The notes below the pieces were generated by a model that worked only from the letters and a program-made list of their open reading frames with translations, had not been told where the DNA came from and ran no database searches. DNA of 64,000 nt from contig NZ_AP024643.1 in NCBI RefSeq assembly GCF_019977195.1, positions 1,984,001 through 2,048,000 on the forward strand. The letters are read 5' to 3'. The DNA comes from Arthrobacter sp. StoSoilA2 (GTDB lineage: Bacteria; Actinomycetota; Actinomycetes; Actinomycetales; Micrococcaceae). The translations under genes were made by a program, and so were the position numbers. Below, one piece after another: positions 1-9,880 of the stretch (within the stretch, counting starts at the first letter, position 1; each line of letters begins with the position of its first letter).

Positions 1-1788
1 GAACAGGGCCTCTGGCACGATCCTTCCCGCGAGCTGCGCTTCTCCGAGTTCCTCGAGCTGGACCTTTCAACGGTTGTTCCCTCCATCTCCGGCCCGAAGC
101 GTCCCCAGGACCGCATCGAGCTGACCGATGCCAAGGAGCAGTTCCGCAAGGACATCCACAACTACGTCGCCATTGAAGACGGCAGCGTTGACGAGGCATT
201 GGACGAATCGTTCCCGGCTTCGGATGCTCCTTCCTTCACGCACGCGGATTCGCACACCACGGAGACCGCACGCGTTGCTTCCGCCGCCAACGGCGCGCAG
301 GGCCGCCCGTCCGCTCCGGTGCACATCAAGACCGCTGACGGCCGTGAGTTTGAGTTGGACCACGGTGCAGTATCGATCGCCTCGATCACTTCCTGCACCA
401 ACACCTCCAACCCGTCCGTCATGTTGGCTGCAGCCCTCCTTGCACGCAACGCCGTTGACAAGGGCCTGACGTCCAAGCCGTGGGTCAAGACTTCCGTGGC
501 TCCGGGTTCGAAGGTCGTTACGGACTACTACGAGAAGTCCGGCCTGACCCCGTACCTGGAAAAGCTGGGGTTCTACATCGTTGGCTACGGCTGCGCGACG
601 TGCATCGGCAACTCCGGCCCTCTGGAGCCGGAAATCTCGGAAGCCATCCAGGCCAACGACCTCTCCGTGACGGCTGTCCTCTCGGGCAACCGCAACTTCG
701 AAGGCCGTATCAACCCGGACGTCAAGATGAACTACCTGGCCTCCCCGCCGTTGGTCATCGCTTACGCCCTGGCCGGTTCCATGGACTTCGATTTCGATAC
801 CGATGCCCTGGGCACGGACTCCGAGGGCAACGAAGTCTTCCTGAAGGACATCTGGCCCAACCCCATCGAGGTGCAGGAAGTCATTGACTCCTCCATCGAC
901 AAGGCCATGTTCGCCAAGGGTTACGAGGGCGTCTTCGACGGCGACGAGCGCTGGAAGGCACTGGACACTCCTGCAGGCGACACCTTCGCCTGGGCCGAGG
1001 ACTCCACGTATGTCCGCAAGCCCCCATACTTCGAGGGCATGAAGGCACAGCCGGACCCCGTCAAGGACATCCAGGGTGCCCGCGTGTTGCTCAAGCTCGG
1101 CGATTCCGTCACCACCGACCACATCTCGCCAGCCGGCTCCTTCAAGTCCGACACGCCGGCAGGGCAGTACCTCCTGTCCAATGGCGTGGAGCGCAAGGAC
1201 TTCAACTCCTACGGCTCGCGCCGTGGCAACCACGAAGTCATGATCCGCGGTACGTTTGCCAACATCCGCATCAAGAACCAGCTCCTGGACGGCGTCGAAG
1301 GTGGCTTCACCCGCGACTTCAGCCAGGAAGGTGCACCCCAGGCGTACGTTTACGATGCTGCGCAGAACTACCAGGCTGCGGGAACGCCGCTGGTTGTCCT
1401 TGCAGGCAAGGAATACGGTTCCGGATCATCCCGTGACTGGGCAGCCAAGGGCACGGCCCTCCTGGGTGTCAAGGCCGTCATTGCCGAGAGCTACGAGCGC
1501 ATCCACCGCTCCAACCTCATCGGCATGGGCGTTCTTCCCCTGCAGTTCCCCGCTGGCGAGTCTGCGGCAACCCTGGGCCTGACCGGTACGGAGACGTTCT
1601 CGGTTGAAGGCGTCACGGCGCTGAACAACGGCACCACGCCCAAGACGCTCAAGGTCACGGCAAAGGCCGAGGACGGCACGTCCAAGTCCTTCGACGCTGT
1701 CCTGCGCATCGATACCCCGGGTGAAGCGGACTACTACCGCAACGGCGGCATCCTGCAGTACGTCCTGCGTCAGATCTCCGCAGCATAG
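1..1788 (+). CDS. acnA: Aconitate hydratase, 3' part (gene begins before the window)
   Basis: Aconitase interconverts citrate and isocitrate in the TCA cycle using a [4Fe-4S] cluster. The frame is open from base 1, so the gene is cut by the window edge: 595 C-terminal residues are present of a family length near 900. Cluster ligands are visible as SCTNTSNPS (first Cys) and YGCATCIGNSG (two Cys). The C-terminal swivel domain carries EYGSGSSRDWAAKG, with the Ser/Arg active-site residues of the AcnA/IRP1 type. A hairpin terminator follows 37 bases after the stop. Confidence 0.97.
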   Translation, partial: EQGLWHDPSRELRFSEFLELDLSTVVPSISGPKRPQDRIELTDAKEQFRKDIHNYVAIEDGSVDEALDESFPASDAPSFTHADSHTTETARVASAANGAQGRPSAPVHIKTADGREFELDHGAVSIASITSCTNTSNPSVMLAAALLARNAVDKGLTSKPWVKTSVAPGSKVVTDYYEKSGLTPYLEKLGFYIVGYGCATCIGNSGPLEPEISEAIQANDLSVTAVLSGNRNFEGRINPDVKMNYLASPPLVIAYALAGSMDFDFDTDALGTDSEGNEVFLKDIWPNPIEVQEVIDSSIDKAMFAKGYEGVFDGDERWKALDTPAGDTFAWAEDSTYVRKPPYFEGMKAQPDPVKDIQGARVLLKLGDSVTTDHISPAGSFKSDTPAGQYLLSNGVERKDFNSYGSRRGNHEVMIRGTFANIRIKNQLLDGVEGGFTRDFSQEGAPQAYVYDAAQNYQAAGTPLVVLAGKEYGSGSSRDWAAKGTALLGVKAVIAESYERIHRSNLIGMGVLPLQFPAGESAATLGLTGTETFSVEGVTALNNGTTPKTLKVTAKAEDGTSKSFDAVLRIDTPGEADYYRNGGILQYVLRQISAA

Positions 1789-1824
1789 TGAACCTGCTGG
1801 TTTCCAGCTGATTCTCCAATGCAG

Positions 1825-1860
1825 GCAGCCCCGGCTGGTCGCCCGACCAGCCGGGGCTGC
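1825..1860 (+). terminator. Rho-independent-like hairpin after acnA
   Basis: A perfect 16-bp stem (1825-1840 pairs with 1845-1860) with a 4-base loop lies just after acnA. There is no U-run, as is common for actinobacterial terminators. Confidence 0.75.
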
Positions 1861-1960
1861 TGCGTCTGTGGATGACTATTCATCCTCCACAGGCGCGAAA
1901 ACGCCTGCCCCGGGCACGCGCTAGAGTTAACAAGCACGTCATTCACCCTAAGGAGGGCCG

Positions 1961-3934
1961 TTGGGACTCTTGGAAACCATCAAGGATCCACAGGACCTGG
2001 CAAAACTGTCCGGCCAAGAGCTGGAACAGCTGGCCGGCGAGATCAGGAATTTCCTGATTACCAACGTCGCCGCTACGGGTGGACACCTGGGTCCCAACCT
2101 CGGCGTCGTCGAGCTCACGCTTGCCGTGCATCGCATCTTCGAGTCTCCCCGGGACAGCATTGTCTTTGACACCGGGCACCAGTCCTATGTCCACAAGCTC
2201 CTCACGGGCAGGCAGGACTTCAGTACGCTCCGGCAGCAGGGTGGCCTCTCCGGTTACCCTGACCGCGCCGAATCCGAGCATGACATCGTCGAAAGCTCCC
2301 ATGCATCGTCGTCTTTGTCCTGGGCGGACGGCATTTCCCGCGCCCGGCAGCTGACCGGCGAAGGCGACCGGTTCGTCGTCGCGGTTGTAGGGGACGGTGC
2401 CCTCACGGGTGGCATGACCTGGGAAGCAATCAATAATATTGCCGCTGATAAGCGGCGCCGCGTGGTGATTGTTGTCAACGACAACGGCCGCTCCTATGCA
2501 CCTACTGTGGGCGGTTTTGCCGACTATCTGGCATCGCTGCGTCCCACCATCGACACTTTGCGGACGACGCCGGCCTATGAGCGGATGCTTGACTGGTGGA
2601 AGAAGAAGCTCCAGAACGGTGGTCCCGTAGGCCAGTTCACCTACAAGAGCCTGCACGCCATGAAGAAGGGCATCAAGGACTGGTGGGCGCCCCAGGGAAT
2701 GTTTGAAGACCTGGGCATGAAGTACATCGGTCCGGTGGACGGCCACAACCTCCAGGCCATGGAGCACGCCCTCACAACGGCCAAGGCCTACGGTGGCCCC
2801 GTGATCGTGCATGCGATGACCGAAAAGGGCCACGGCTATGCCCCCGCCCTTGCCAACGAGGCCGATCAATTCCACGCTGTGGGAATCATTGATCCAGAGA
2901 CGGGTGAGCCGACCGAAAGGCCCGGTGCCAGATCCTGGACCTCGGTCTTCGCCGAGGAAATCGCCGACATCGCTGACGAGCGTCCTGACATTGTCGGTAT
3001 CACCGGGGCAATGCTGATACCGGTCGGTCTGCATAAATTCGCGGAGCGCCATCCTGAACGCGTTATCGACGTCGGTATCGCCGAACAGCATGCACTCACG
3101 TCTGCTGCGGGGATGGCCTACGGTGGCCTGCACCCGGTGGTGGCGGTTTACGCAACCTTCCTGAACCGTGCCTTCGATCAGCTCCTGATGGATGTGGCAC
3201 TCCACAAGGCAGGGGTCACGATCGTCCTGGACCGTGCAGGCGTTACAGGGCCGGACGGTCCCAGCCATCACGGTATGTGGGACATGGCAATGGTCCAGAT
3301 TGTCCCCGGACTCCATTTGGCCGCACCGCGCGACGCCACCCGGCTCAGGGAAGAACTGCGCGAGGCGGTCGCCATCAATGACGCCCCCACGGTGGTGCGT
3401 TTCTCCAAGGGCAGCGTCGGTTCTGAAGTGGAGGCTATTGAGCGGCTCCACGATGGCGTGGATATCCTCGCACGACGTCCCGAGGGTTCCAGCGAAAACG
3501 ACGTCCTCATCATCAGCGTTGGCGCCATGTCCGAACTCGCCCTGGATGTCGCCGGCCGGCTTGGCGCCCAGGGAATCAGCTCAACGGTGGTTGATCCCCG
3601 TTGGCTCCTGCCTGTCCGCAGGTCAATCATCGCCCTTGCCGCCAGGCATCGTCTGGTCATCTGCATCGAAGACGGCGTCCGGGCCGGCGGCGTGGGTTCG
3701 CGCATCCGCCAGGAAATGCGCGCAGCCGGTGTTGATACGGCTTTGAACGAGGTGGGCTTGCCTGTTGAGTTCCTGGTGCACGGATCCAGGAGCCAGGTCC
3801 TGGAACGCGTCGGACTGACGGCCCAGAAAATAGCCCACGACGTCGTAGCCCAGGTCCTGGGTACAAAGGTCCCCTTTGCGCGACCCCTGCCAGGTCAGGA
3901 ACACCCCACCACCGGCAGTCTGCCCAAGCTGTGA
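1961..3934 (+). CDS. dxs: 1-deoxy-D-xylulose-5-phosphate synthase
   Basis: DXS condenses pyruvate and glyceraldehyde 3-phosphate with thiamine diphosphate, the first step of the MEP isoprenoid pathway. The TTG start at 1961 is chosen because AAGGAGGG sits at 1950-1957; it gives 657 aa, normal for the family. Visible motifs are VFDTGHQSYVHKLLTGR near the N-terminus, the TPP-binding GDGALTGGMTWEAINN, and the transketolase-like pyrimidine domain with RAGVTGPDGPSHHG. The stop overlaps the next start by 4 bases (GTGA), so it is probably co-transcribed with the DUF402 gene. Confidence 0.97.
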   Translation: MGLLETIKDPQDLAKLSGQELEQLAGEIRNFLITNVAATGGHLGPNLGVVELTLAVHRIFESPRDSIVFDTGHQSYVHKLLTGRQDFSTLRQQGGLSGYPDRAESEHDIVESSHASSSLSWADGISRARQLTGEGDRFVVAVVGDGALTGGMTWEAINNIAADKRRRVVIVVNDNGRSYAPTVGGFADYLASLRPTIDTLRTTPAYERMLDWWKKKLQNGGPVGQFTYKSLHAMKKGIKDWWAPQGMFEDLGMKYIGPVDGHNLQAMEHALTTAKAYGGPVIVHAMTEKGHGYAPALANEADQFHAVGIIDPETGEPTERPGARSWTSVFAEEIADIADERPDIVGITGAMLIPVGLHKFAERHPERVIDVGIAEQHALTSAAGMAYGGLHPVVAVYATFLNRAFDQLLMDVALHKAGVTIVLDRAGVTGPDGPSHHGMWDMAMVQIVPGLHLAAPRDATRLREELREAVAINDAPTVVRFSKGSVGSEVEAIERLHDGVDILARRPEGSSENDVLIISVGAMSELALDVAGRLGAQGISSTVVDPRWLLPVRRSIIALAARHRLVICIEDGVRAGGVGSRIRQEMRAAGVDTALNEVGLPVEFLVHGSRSQVLERVGLTAQKIAHDVVAQVLGTKVPFARPLPGQEHPTTGSLPKL

Positions 3935-4500
3935 GTCCCGATCGCGAGCCGGGCTCCCTGCAGCCCGGTGACCTCGTGGTGGCGAGAAACAGGAAATGGA
4001 ACGGCAAGGCCCACTGGGTTGTGCCCGGCCGCTACCTGGGTGAGGACATCCACGGGTGGTGGATTTTCCAGGGCGCGGGCGAGTTCTGTTCGCGTCCCGG
4101 TGCTGCCTTCTACACAGCTTCGGATGCCGTCCTGCTGGTACCGCGGACCGGCGAATTCGTAGCCACGTTCTATGACGACACCTACCCGGGTGACTTCCGG
4201 ATCTACGTAGACCTGGCAACCGGCCATGGGTGGAACACGATCAGGCCAGGCGTCACCGAGTTCCACATGATCGATATGGACCTGGACGTCATCCGATCCA
4301 CCCTTCACGGTGTGTTCGTCGATGACGAGGATGAGTTTGAGGACCACAGGGTAGGCATGGGATATCCCGCAGAAACCGTGGAAACCATGCGTGCGGAGTG
4401 CGCAGCCCTTCGTGAAGCAGTGGACGCCATGAAGGCTCCATTCGACGTCGAGGGCACCAGCAACACCAGTGCAGAGTGGTTCAGGAAAGGACGAACATGA
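3931..4500 (+). CDS. DUF402 domain-containing protein
   Basis: 189 aa, GTG start overlapping the dxs stop. The middle of the protein (FRIYVDLATGHGWN, then FHMIDMDLDVI) has the acidic, aromatic pattern of DUF402, a beta-barrel family that includes nucleoside di/triphosphatases and FomD-like phosphoesterases. The many Asp residues would suit metal binding. There is no signal peptide or membrane segment. The substrate cannot be told from sequence. The ATGA overlap with the following gene suggests one operon dxs-DUF402-4497. Confidence 0.75.
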   Translation: MSPDREPGSLQPGDLVVARNRKWNGKAHWVVPGRYLGEDIHGWWIFQGAGEFCSRPGAAFYTASDAVLLVPRTGEFVATFYDDTYPGDFRIYVDLATGHGWNTIRPGVTEFHMIDMDLDVIRSTLHGVFVDDEDEFEDHRVGMGYPAETVETMRAECAALREAVDAMKAPFDVEGTSNTSAEWFRKGRT

Positions 4501-5057
4501 GCGGCATTATCCGCGCATACAAGCGCGACGACGAGGGAGTACTTCACTTCCGTGAAGCCTGGTACGACGACGACGACCACCAGTTCGTGATCAATCACGG
4601 GGTGGTGGGCCACCAAAGCAAGACGGATGAAACAGGGGTCGACGACGACTCTTCCGTGGACGGTTTGATGGCGGCTTTCGCTGCCCAGTGTGAAGAGGAC
4701 GGGTTCGCTGAGATTCCCGAGTCCGAGCAATTTTGGGTGGTGGCACAATTCGCTCTGAAGACCAAGGACGGCACGGAACGTGACCGTCACTTCGAGCGCA
4801 AGGCGAAGGCGGCGCTGACTGGTGAACTGGCTTGGCGGGGACTGGGAATCGTGGACCGCACGGAGATTGGGAACTCGCGCCTGAACGTCTTTTGCCTCTG
4901 CCCGGATGTCAACAAGGCCGTCAATGCCATCAAGATCTGCGTTCGCAATGAGGACCTGGATTTCACCAAGCTCTCCATTGCAGCGGCTCCGCACAGCGAC
5001 CCCACGGCATTCCGCCTGAAGCACTCGCCCAAGCAAGGTGTGGGCTTTACCCTCTAA
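4497..5057 (+). CDS. Conserved hypothetical protein, acidic, cytoplasmic
   Basis: 186 aa from ATG 4497, which overlaps the preceding stop (ATGA) and has an AGGAAAGGA ribosome site. The N-terminal half is rich in Asp (YDDDDHQF, VDDDSS). The C-terminal part is more basic and ends in a hydrophobic -VGFTL tail. There is no signal peptide or transmembrane segment and I recognise no named domain. Its coupling to dxs and the DUF402 gene is the only hint to function. Confidence 0.7.
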   Translation: MSGIIRAYKRDDEGVLHFREAWYDDDDHQFVINHGVVGHQSKTDETGVDDDSSVDGLMAAFAAQCEEDGFAEIPESEQFWVVAQFALKTKDGTERDRHFERKAKAALTGELAWRGLGIVDRTEIGNSRLNVFCLCPDVNKAVNAIKICVRNEDLDFTKLSIAAAPHSDPTAFRLKHSPKQGVGFTL

Positions 5058-5089
5058 GTAGGACCTAACGCACTCAGGAGGGATGTTCC

Positions 5090-5308
5090 ATGTCGTCCAA
5101 GAGCAACTGGCCCGGACATACGCCGCTGCCCAAGGGTCTTGCGGCGCCGGCAAAACGCGCCCTTGCCCACGAAGGCATCGAAACTTTGGAACAGCTGGCC
5201 GAGTTCGGCGAACAGAAAGCCTCCAAGCTCCACGGCATGGGACCGGTGGCCATAGCCCAGCTCGAGGAGGCAATGGAGGAATCCGGCATCACTTTCGGCT
5301 TGCGCTAA
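5090..5308 (+). CDS. Small helix-hairpin-helix protein
   Basis: 72 aa with AGGAGGG about 7 bases before the ATG. The sequence LAAPAKRALAHEGIETLEQLAEF followed by LHGMGPVAIAQLEEAMEESGI fits a single helix-hairpin-helix unit like that of the RNA polymerase alpha C-terminal domain, with the GMGP turn as hairpin. Such proteins are expected to bind DNA non-specifically. The true role is unknown. Confidence 0.72.
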   Translation: MSSKSNWPGHTPLPKGLAAPAKRALAHEGIETLEQLAEFGEQKASKLHGMGPVAIAQLEEAMEESGITFGLR

Positions 5309-5351
5309 ACATCGGCCATGGGCCCCGGAGTGGCGTTATAGGCTGGGTTCC

Positions 5352-6329
5352 ATGACTGAATATCGACGCCTTGGCCATTCCGGACTGACCGTCTCAGCTG
5401 TGGGGCTGGGTTGTAACAATCTGGGGCGCGCCAACACTCACACGGAGTCGCAGGAAGGCACGGATGCCGTTGTCCACGCCGCGATCGATGCCGGGGTGAC
5501 GTTCTTCGACGTCGCGGATGTCTACGGCCGGGAACCTGGCCTCAGCGAGACCATGCTTGGCAAAGCGCTGAAGGGGCATCGCGACGACGTCGTCATCGGT
5601 ACCAAGTTTGGTATGGATATGCGCGGGGCCAATGGCAAGGACTTTGGCGCGCGCGGTTCCAGGCGCTACATCCTCAAAGCGGTGGAAGCCTCGCTACGCA
5701 GGCTGGGCACGGAGTGGATCGACCTCTACCAGTTCCACACCCCGGACCCACAGACGCCCATCGAGGAAACCCTTGCAGCGTTGGATGTCCTGGTCAGCAG
5801 CGGCAAGGTCCGCTACATCGGACACTCGAACTTCGCCGGATGGCAGATCGCCGAGGCCGAGTACGTTGGGCGGCAGTCTGGAGGGGTTCGCTTCATTTCA
5901 ACCCAGAACCACTACAACCTGCTGGACCGTCGCGCCGAGCTCGAAGTACTGCCTGCCGCGGGCGCCTTCTCGCTTGGCGTGCTTCCTTACTTCCCCCTGG
6001 CCAACGGCCTGCTCACCGGCAAGTACTCCGCAGGTCATGCCCCCGAGGGCTCCCGCCTGAGCCACACACGAACCAATCTGGTGCATGACGCCGACTGGCA
6101 GCAGCTGGGCCGCTTTGGCCAGTTCGCCAAGGAGCGGGGCATCACCGAACTCCAGCTGGCGTTCTCGTGGTTGGCAGCCCAACCCGGCGTCAGCAGTGTT
6201 ATTGCCGGGGCGACGCGTCCGGAGCAGATTCGTGAGAACGCTGAAGCAGTGTGCTGGGTCCCGAGCCAGGAGGAGCGCGAGGAACTGGACGACATCTTCC
6301 CGCGTGCTCCCAAAGTGGCACTCTTCTAG
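5352..6329 (+). CDS. Aldo/keto reductase
   Basis: 325 aa NADPH-dependent oxidoreductase of the AKR superfamily, close to the voltage-gated K+ channel beta subunit/YghZ-like group. The catalytic tetrad is visible: Asp and Tyr in DVADVYGREPG, Lys in VVIGTKFG, His in YQFHTPDP. The cofactor-binding end has SSVIAGATRPEQI. There is no clear ribosome site before ATG 5352; TATAGG sits only 9 bases upstream, so the message may be nearly leaderless. The substrate is unknown. Confidence 0.92.
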   Translation: MTEYRRLGHSGLTVSAVGLGCNNLGRANTHTESQEGTDAVVHAAIDAGVTFFDVADVYGREPGLSETMLGKALKGHRDDVVIGTKFGMDMRGANGKDFGARGSRRYILKAVEASLRRLGTEWIDLYQFHTPDPQTPIEETLAALDVLVSSGKVRYIGHSNFAGWQIAEAEYVGRQSGGVRFISTQNHYNLLDRRAELEVLPAAGAFSLGVLPYFPLANGLLTGKYSAGHAPEGSRLSHTRTNLVHDADWQQLGRFGQFAKERGITELQLAFSWLAAQPGVSSVIAGATRPEQIRENAEAVCWVPSQEEREELDDIFPRAPKVALF

Positions 6330-6353
6330 ACGGCAAAAGATTCAAACAGGAAA

Positions 6354-6389
6354 GGGCAGTGGCGGGGGCTTTCGCTCCGGCCACTGCCC
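6354..6389. terminator. Hairpin between convergent genes
   Basis: A 10-bp perfect stem (6354-6363 with 6380-6389) lies between the stops of the aldo/keto reductase (+) and fadB (-), so it can serve both. Confidence 0.65.
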
Positions 6390-6403
6390 TCCCCGATGCC
6401 GAT

Positions 6404-8548
6404 TTAGGCTGGGGCGGAGGCGACGCCCGGTGCCAGGAAACGCTTGCCATTGACGCGTTCGGAGGCACCAACACGGTCCAGATATGGAGTGATGCCACCC
6501 AGGAACATGGGCCAACCCGCTCCCAGGATGACGCAGAGGTCGATGTCCTCAGGCCCGGCAACTACGCCTTCTTCGAGCATCAGTCCGATTTCTTCGGCCA
6601 GTGCATCCTGGGTTCGCCGCAGCACGTCCTCGCGTGTGGAGGGAGTGTTGCCGAAGGACATGATGGCCAGGGTCTCAGCCGGGATGATTGGCTGTCCATC
6701 CGGACCTGGGACCCAGAGGGACTTTACGCCGTTGTCGATGAGCTTCTGCAGGTTCTGTGAAACGGGGAAACGGTCTCCGAAGGCATTGTGGAGGGACTCC
6801 TGCACATGCTGTGCGACTGGCAGTCCCACCATGGCGCTCAAGGTGAAGGGAGTCATCGGCAGGCCCATGGGCCGCAAAGCGGTGTCTGCCACTTCGGCGG
6901 GGGTGCCTTCGTCGAAGGCCGCGATAACTTCGCCCATGAGGCGGAGCAGGATGCGGTTCACGACGAACGCCGGCGCGTCCTTAACGAGGACCGCGGTCTT
7001 CTTCAGGCCCTTGGCGAGTTCAAAAGCCGTGGCAAGAACGGCGTCGTCAGTCTTCGGCGCCCTGACAATTTCCACGAGGGGCATGACGGCAACAGGGTTG
7101 AAGAAATGGAAGCCCACCAGCCGCTCCGGGTAACGGAGGTCCTCGGCCATGGCGGTAACAGACAGCGAGGAAGTGTTGGTGGCGAGGATGCACTCGGGAG
7201 AGACGATCTCTTCGACTTCGGCGAATACCTGCTTCTTGATATTCAGTTCTTCAAACACGGCCTCGATGACGAAGTCGGCATCAGCGAAGACTTCCTTGGA
7301 TACCGAACCGGTGACCAGCGCCTTGGTCCGGTTGGCGGCGTCGGCCTTGATCCGCTTCTTTGCCAGCAATTTGTCGACCTCTGCGTGGACGTACGCAACG
7401 CCCCTGTCCACCCTGGCCTGATCGATGTCTGTCATCACGACAGGCACCTTGAGTTGGCGCGCGAAAACTAGCGCCAACTGGCTTGCCATGAGCCCTGCAC
7501 CTACCACGCCCACTTTGGTGACCGGACGGGCCAGCTTGCGGTCCGGTGCGCCTGCAGGCCGCTTGGAGCGCTTCTGGACGAGGTCCAGGAAGGCGTACAC
7601 GGTGGAGCGGAACTCATCCGTCTGCATCAGGCCGGCAAGGGTTTCACATTCCAGTTCGGCCGATTCGCCTTGGCTCATGGTGCGGTTTGCTTCCATGATG
7701 TCCAGCACCTTGGCAGGCGCGGGAGAGGCATTGGACGTCTTCGCCTCCACAAACGCACGGCCTGCTGAGACCGCTGCAGCCCAGCGGCGGGCGACGTCCT
7801 CGTCCGAGGGGTCGACGGCGTTCTTCCGTGCTGGTGTTTCTTCGCCGGCAATGACACGGGCAGCCCATGCCAGGGACCGCTCCACGAAGTCGGCCGGCTC
7901 GAAGAGGGCATCGGCAATGCCGAGCTCAAAGGCCTCCGGGCCGGTGAGTGTGCGGTTGTTGCTGAGCGGGTTCTCGATCATTACCTTGACGGCGTTTTCG
8001 GGTCCGATCAAGCGGGGGAGAATGTATACGCCGCCCCAGCCCGGAACAAGGCCAATAAAAGCCTCAGGCAGTGCGAGGGCGCCGGCGCCGGTGGAGACGG
8101 TCCGGTAGGTGGATTGCAGGGCGATCTCCAGTCCTCCGCCAAGGGCCAGGCCATTGATGAAGGCGAAGCTGGGCACGCCGAGGTTGGCCAGGGTGGAGTA
8201 CACCGCGTGTCCAAGCTGGGCCATCCACAACCCATGTTCGCGTTCCTTGAGGGTCTTTACTGCAGACAGGTCTGCGCCGGCCACCAGGAAGTAGGGTTTG
8301 CCGGTTACGCCGACGCCGACGATCTCGCCCTTGGCGGCGCGGTCCTTGAGCCCTTCCAGGACCTGTCCCAATTCCACCAGGGTGTTTGGCCCCAGGGTGG
8401 TGGGTTTGGAGTGGTCCAGTCCGTTGTCCAGGGTGATGAGGGCGAAGGTGCCTGCACCGCCTGGAAGCTGGATGTCCTGGACGTAGGAATGCGTCACAAT
8501 CTCGTCAGGGAAGAGGGAGGCGAGCTCCTGGAATTCTGCGGCGCTCAT
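6404..8548 (-). CDS. fadB: Multifunctional fatty-acid oxidation protein (enoyl-CoA hydratase / 3-hydroxyacyl-CoA dehydrogenase)
   Basis: 714 aa, the alpha subunit of the beta-oxidation complex. Residues about 20-230 are a crotonase fold with the oxyanion segments VAGADLSAV and GLALGGGLEIAL. A Rossmann segment VGVVGAGLMASQLALVFA near residue 345 starts the 3-hydroxyacyl-CoA dehydrogenase NAD domain (ATNTSSLSV, VGFHFFNP), followed by the C-terminal HCDH domain. Its ATG overlaps the thiolase stop (ATGA) and AAGGAG precedes it, so fadA-fadB is a tight operon read from the promoter near 9.9 kb. Confidence 0.95.
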   Translation of the reverse strand: MSAAEFQELASLFPDEIVTHSYVQDIQLPGGAGTFALITLDNGLDHSKPTTLGPNTLVELGQVLEGLKDRAAKGEIVGVGVTGKPYFLVAGADLSAVKTLKEREHGLWMAQLGHAVYSTLANLGVPSFAFINGLALGGGLEIALQSTYRTVSTGAGALALPEAFIGLVPGWGGVYILPRLIGPENAVKVMIENPLSNNRTLTGPEAFELGIADALFEPADFVERSLAWAARVIAGEETPARKNAVDPSDEDVARRWAAAVSAGRAFVEAKTSNASPAPAKVLDIMEANRTMSQGESAELECETLAGLMQTDEFRSTVYAFLDLVQKRSKRPAGAPDRKLARPVTKVGVVGAGLMASQLALVFARQLKVPVVMTDIDQARVDRGVAYVHAEVDKLLAKKRIKADAANRTKALVTGSVSKEVFADADFVIEAVFEELNIKKQVFAEVEEIVSPECILATNTSSLSVTAMAEDLRYPERLVGFHFFNPVAVMPLVEIVRAPKTDDAVLATAFELAKGLKKTAVLVKDAPAFVVNRILLRLMGEVIAAFDEGTPAEVADTALRPMGLPMTPFTLSAMVGLPVAQHVQESLHNAFGDRFPVSQNLQKLIDNGVKSLWVPGPDGQPIIPAETLAIMSFGNTPSTREDVLRRTQDALAEEIGLMLEEGVVAGPEDIDLCVILGAGWPMFLGGITPYLDRVGASERVNGKRFLAPGVASAPA

Positions 8549-9813
8549 GCGGCGGCTCCTTCTGTGGTGGCGTGGCTTGAAGCCGGGACGGAGGATTCGA
8601 AATCAGCGTGGTTCGGGTTCTCCCAGATCACTGTGGCACCCATGCCCAGGCCGATGCACATGGTGGTGATGCCATAACGGACAGTGGGGTCTTCCTGGAA
8701 TTGCCGCGCCAGTTGGTTCATTAACCGAACGCCCGAGGAAGCGAGCGGATGTCCGACGGCGATCGCCCCGCCGTACCGGTTGACCCGGGGGTCGTCATCC
8801 GCGATGCCGAAGTGGTCAAGGAAGCTCAGGACCTGAACTGCGAAGGCCTCGTTGATCTCGAACAACCCGATGTCTTCGATAGCGAGGCCCGCGTTCTTGA
8901 GGGCCTTTTCCGTGGCTGGCACGGGACCGATTCCCATGACCTCAGGTTCTACTCCCGCGAAGGCATAGGAAACCAAACGCATCTTGACCGGTAGGCCCAA
9001 TTCCGCCGCGGCTTCTGCCGAAGCGAGCACCGCAGCCGTCGCGCCGTCGTTCAAGCCTGCTGCGTTGCCTGCCGTAACCCGCCCATGGGCCCGGAAGGGC
9101 GTACGCAGTTCGGCGAGATCCTCCACTGTGGTTCCTGGGCGGGGCGGCTCATCCTGGGTGTGAAGTGCCCAACCCTGCCCTGGCTTCATGGTGGCGACCG
9201 GGACAAGGTCGTCCTGGATCTGCTGGCGGGAATAGGCTTCGGCCAGTTTCGCCTGCGACGCGGCCGCGTAGGCGTCCGTTCGGTCCTTGGTGATGGCCGG
9301 GAAGCGGTCGTGCAAATTCTCGGCCGTGTTGCCCATGTTCAGCGCTGCTGGATCTACGAGCCGCTCGGACATGAACCGGGGATTGGGATCAGCGCCTGAG
9401 CCCATGGGGTGGTTGCCCATGTGCTCCACGCCGCCGGCAATGACGACGTCGTATGCGCCAAAGCCGATGCCACTCGCCGTCGTCGTCACTGCCGTCATGG
9501 CTCCGGCGCACATACGGTCTATTGCGAAGCCGGGCACCGTGCGGGGAAGGCCCGCCAGGAGGGCAGCCGTCCTGCCGATGGTTAGCCCTTGATCGCCCGT
9601 CTGGGTTGTCGCGGCGATGGCTACCTCATCAATGCGGTCAGCAGGCAATGACGGATTGCGGCGCATCAGTTCCCGGATGCATTTCACTACCAGGTCATCA
9701 GCCCGCGTCCCCGCATAGATACCTTTCTCGCCGGCTTTACCGAAGGGTGTCCGCACACCATCCACGAACACGACGTCGCGGACGCTCCTCTGGGCGTTGC
9801 GTGATGGACTCAT
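8545..9813 (-). CDS. fadA: Acetyl-CoA C-acyltransferase (thiolase)
   Basis: 422 aa thiolase, the last step of beta-oxidation. The nucleophile is Cys102 in DRMCAGAM. The other catalytic parts are EINEAFA, GGAIAVGHPLASSG (His) and the C-terminal TMCIGLGMG (Cys). It is the first gene of the operon with fadB. About 70 bases upstream sit a good promoter and an overlapping inverted repeat, suggesting repression in the absence of fatty acyl-CoA. Confidence 0.95.
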   Translation of the reverse strand: MSPSRNAQRSVRDVVFVDGVRTPFGKAGEKGIYAGTRADDLVVKCIRELMRRNPSLPADRIDEVAIAATTQTGDQGLTIGRTAALLAGLPRTVPGFAIDRMCAGAMTAVTTTASGIGFGAYDVVIAGGVEHMGNHPMGSGADPNPRFMSERLVDPAALNMGNTAENLHDRFPAITKDRTDAYAAASQAKLAEAYSRQQIQDDLVPVATMKPGQGWALHTQDEPPRPGTTVEDLAELRTPFRAHGRVTAGNAAGLNDGATAAVLASAEAAAELGLPVKMRLVSYAFAGVEPEVMGIGPVPATEKALKNAGLAIEDIGLFEINEAFAVQVLSFLDHFGIADDDPRVNRYGGAIAVGHPLASSGVRLMNQLARQFQEDPTVRYGITTMCIGLGMGATVIWENPNHADFESSVPASSHATTEGAAA

Positions 9814-9880
9814 GTGTTAACTCCTCGTTGAGACATGGTGCCGGATCCCGCAGAGCGGATCTCCGGCTGGCATTGATGCA

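Noticed and set aside
1943..3451. 502-codon minus-strand frame over dxs
   Set aside because: Shadow of dxs codon bias; dxs is certain from its TPP motifs.
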